64,000 nucleotides of DNA, from assembly GCA_963714145.1 (NCBI GenBank), contig OY970235.1:7130001-7194000 (forward strand). The letters run 5' to 3'. Source of the DNA: JBBWZH01 sp035544115 (GTDB taxonomy: Bacteria > Actinomycetota > Actinomycetes > Mycobacteriales > CADCTP01). Position numbers and translations under genes: made by a program. A model generated the notes under the pieces. The model was not told where the DNA came from. It worked only from the letters and a program-made list of their open reading frames with translations, and did no database searches. Of this stretch, positions 62,974 through 64,000 are shown piece after piece. Position 1 is the first letter of the stretch. Each line of letters starts with the position of its first letter.

Positions 62974-63915
62974 GTGTTCCGATTCGTGCTGCGGCGCCTC
63001 GGCGCCGGCGTCGTGCTGGTGGCGGTGCTGTCCACCCTCACGTTCCTGCTCCTCTATCTCAGCGGGGGCAACATCGCCCGCCGCATCCTCGGCCAGCAGG
63101 CGACCGAGGACACCGTGCTGCAGAAAAAGCACGAGTTGGGCCTGGACCGGCCGCTATTGACCCGGTTCGGCGACTGGGTGTCGCACGCCGCGCACGGCAA
63201 CCTGGGCGACTCGTGGTTCACCGGCCAACCGGTCAGCGACGCGATCAGCAGCCGGCTCGCGGTGACCCTGTCCCTGGTCATCGGCGCCACGGTGGTCAGC
63301 GCGGTGGTGGCTGTGGTGCTCGGCGTGGTCGCCGCCACCCGGCGCGGCTGGGCCGACCGCCTCGTGCAGTTCCTGTCCGTCCTCGGCTTCGCGATCCCCG
63401 GCTTCCTGGTCGCGATCGGCCTGGTCACCCTCTTCGCGATCAAGATCCACCTGTTCAAGCCGACCGGATACGTGCAGTTCGGCGAGTCGCCTACGCAGTG
63501 GCTGTCGTCCATCGCGCTGCCGGTGATCGCGCTGTCGGTCGGCGGCATCGCCGGCGTCGCCGCGCAGATCCGCGGCTCGCTGCTGGACGCGCTGCGCCAG
63601 GACTACGTCCGCACGCTACGCAGCCGGGGCCTGTCCGAGCGCCGGGTCGTCTACAAGCACGCCCTGCGCAACGCCGCCGGCCCGGCGCTGTCCGTGCTCG
63701 CGATCCAGTTCGTCGGCCTGCTCGGTGGCGCGGTGATCGTGGAGCAGATCTTCGCCATCCCCGGCCTCGGCCAGGTCGCCGTCGGCGCCACCGGGCAGGG
63801 GGACATCCCGCTGGTGATGGGGCTGGTGCTGGCCATCGCCGTCATCGTGGTCGTCGTCAACCTCGCCGTCGACCTGCTGCAGGGCTGGCTGAACCCCAAG
63901 GTGCGGGTCTCATGA
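62974..63915 (+). CDS. ABC transporter permease, DppB/OppB type
   Basis: The 313-aa protein has six membrane helices. The N-terminal helix RRLGAGVVLVAVLSTLTFLL and the EAA loop DYVRTLRSRGLSERRVVYKHA (about 211-231) are typical. It forms the inner-membrane channel with the permease encoded next. GTG 62974. The stop overlaps the next start (ATGA), so the two permeases are co-translated. Confidence 0.96.
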   Translation: MFRFVLRRLGAGVVLVAVLSTLTFLLLYLSGGNIARRILGQQATEDTVLQKKHELGLDRPLLTRFGDWVSHAAHGNLGDSWFTGQPVSDAISSRLAVTLSLVIGATVVSAVVAVVLGVVAATRRGWADRLVQFLSVLGFAIPGFLVAIGLVTLFAIKIHLFKPTGYVQFGESPTQWLSSIALPVIALSVGGIAGVAAQIRGSLLDALRQDYVRTLRSRGLSERRVVYKHALRNAAGPALSVLAIQFVGLLGGAVIVEQIFAIPGLGQVAVGATGQGDIPLVMGLVLAIAVIVVVVNLAVDLLQGWLNPKVRVS

Positions 63916-64000
63916 CCGCCGTACCGCTGCCGCCAGACGCTGTCCCCGGAGTCAGCGCGGTCGAGCACGCGGGGGTGTTCCGCCGGCTGTTGAAGAACCC
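63912..64000 (+). CDS. ABC transporter permease, DppC/OppC type (5' part)
   Basis: The first 29 codons are in the window. A polar N-terminus leads into FRRLLKNP, the segment preceding the first helix in DppC-type permeases. Position and ATGA overlap with dppB support the call. The gene continues past the right edge, presumably followed by ATPase genes. Confidence 0.8.
   Translation, partial: MTAVPLPPDAVPGVSAVEHAGVFRRLLKN

Overview
The window comes from a high-GC actinobacterium, very probably a filamentous soil or plant-associated actinomycete. The evidence is strong third-position GC bias in every gene, frequent GTG/TTG starts, long GC hairpins without U-tracts as terminators, an F420-type luciferase-family oxidoreductase, a DevR/DevS pair, a DUF5999 protein and two CU044_5270-family proteins. 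I cannot name the genus from sequence alone. I see no rRNA, tRNA, CRISPR array or intact insertion sequence.

Layout. 1-8 kb: an SRPBCC protein, a secreted PL9 pectate lyase, a dienelactone hydrolase, then a secreted galactose-oxidase-like radical copper oxidase whose stop overlaps the start of an SCO1-type copper chaperone. 8-22 kb: a hypoxia/redox block with cydA-cydB-cydDC, a GNAT/acyl-CoA synthetase fusion, a DoxX-like membrane protein, a DevS-type GAF kinase, a convergent DevR-type regulator and an Acg-like nitroreductase. Four copies of a 14-bp palindrome GGGAC-N4-GTCC(C/G) lie upstream of four of these transcription units and match the core of the mycobacterial DosR box, so the block reads as a compact DosR-type regulon. 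22-31 kb: an OmpR-type two-component system with a PepSY protein, a TetR/SDR divergon, a DUF1232 protein, a divergent zinc alcohol dehydrogenase/IlvD-type sugar-acid dehydratase pair and a membrane protein.

32-42 kb: GH10 xylanase with CBM2, MFS transporter, small secreted protein, GH18 chitinase with a DasR-like site upstream, DUF5999 protein, a MarR/ABC-exporter divergon and a GT-C-like membrane glycosyltransferase. 42-54 kb: two paralogous secreted proteins of unknown function, then two sigma factor/CU044_5270 modules flanking a 1246-aa secreted subtilase and a Cys-rich secreted protein, and a coiled-coil protein built on 21-bp repeats. 54-64 kb: a DesK/NarL-type two-component system divergent from an EmrB-type efflux pump, an F420-type oxidoreductase/MarR divergon, and a TetR-GH140-like hydrolase operon divergent from a family-5 solute-binding protein and Dpp-type permeases that run off the end.

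The gene set suggests an organism that degrades plant and chitin polymers outside the cell (PL9, GH10, GH18, GH140-like) and switches to high-affinity respiration when oxygen is limiting. Three short gene relics (universal stress protein tail, SAM methyltransferase, multicopper oxidase tail) show recent gene loss in the spacers.
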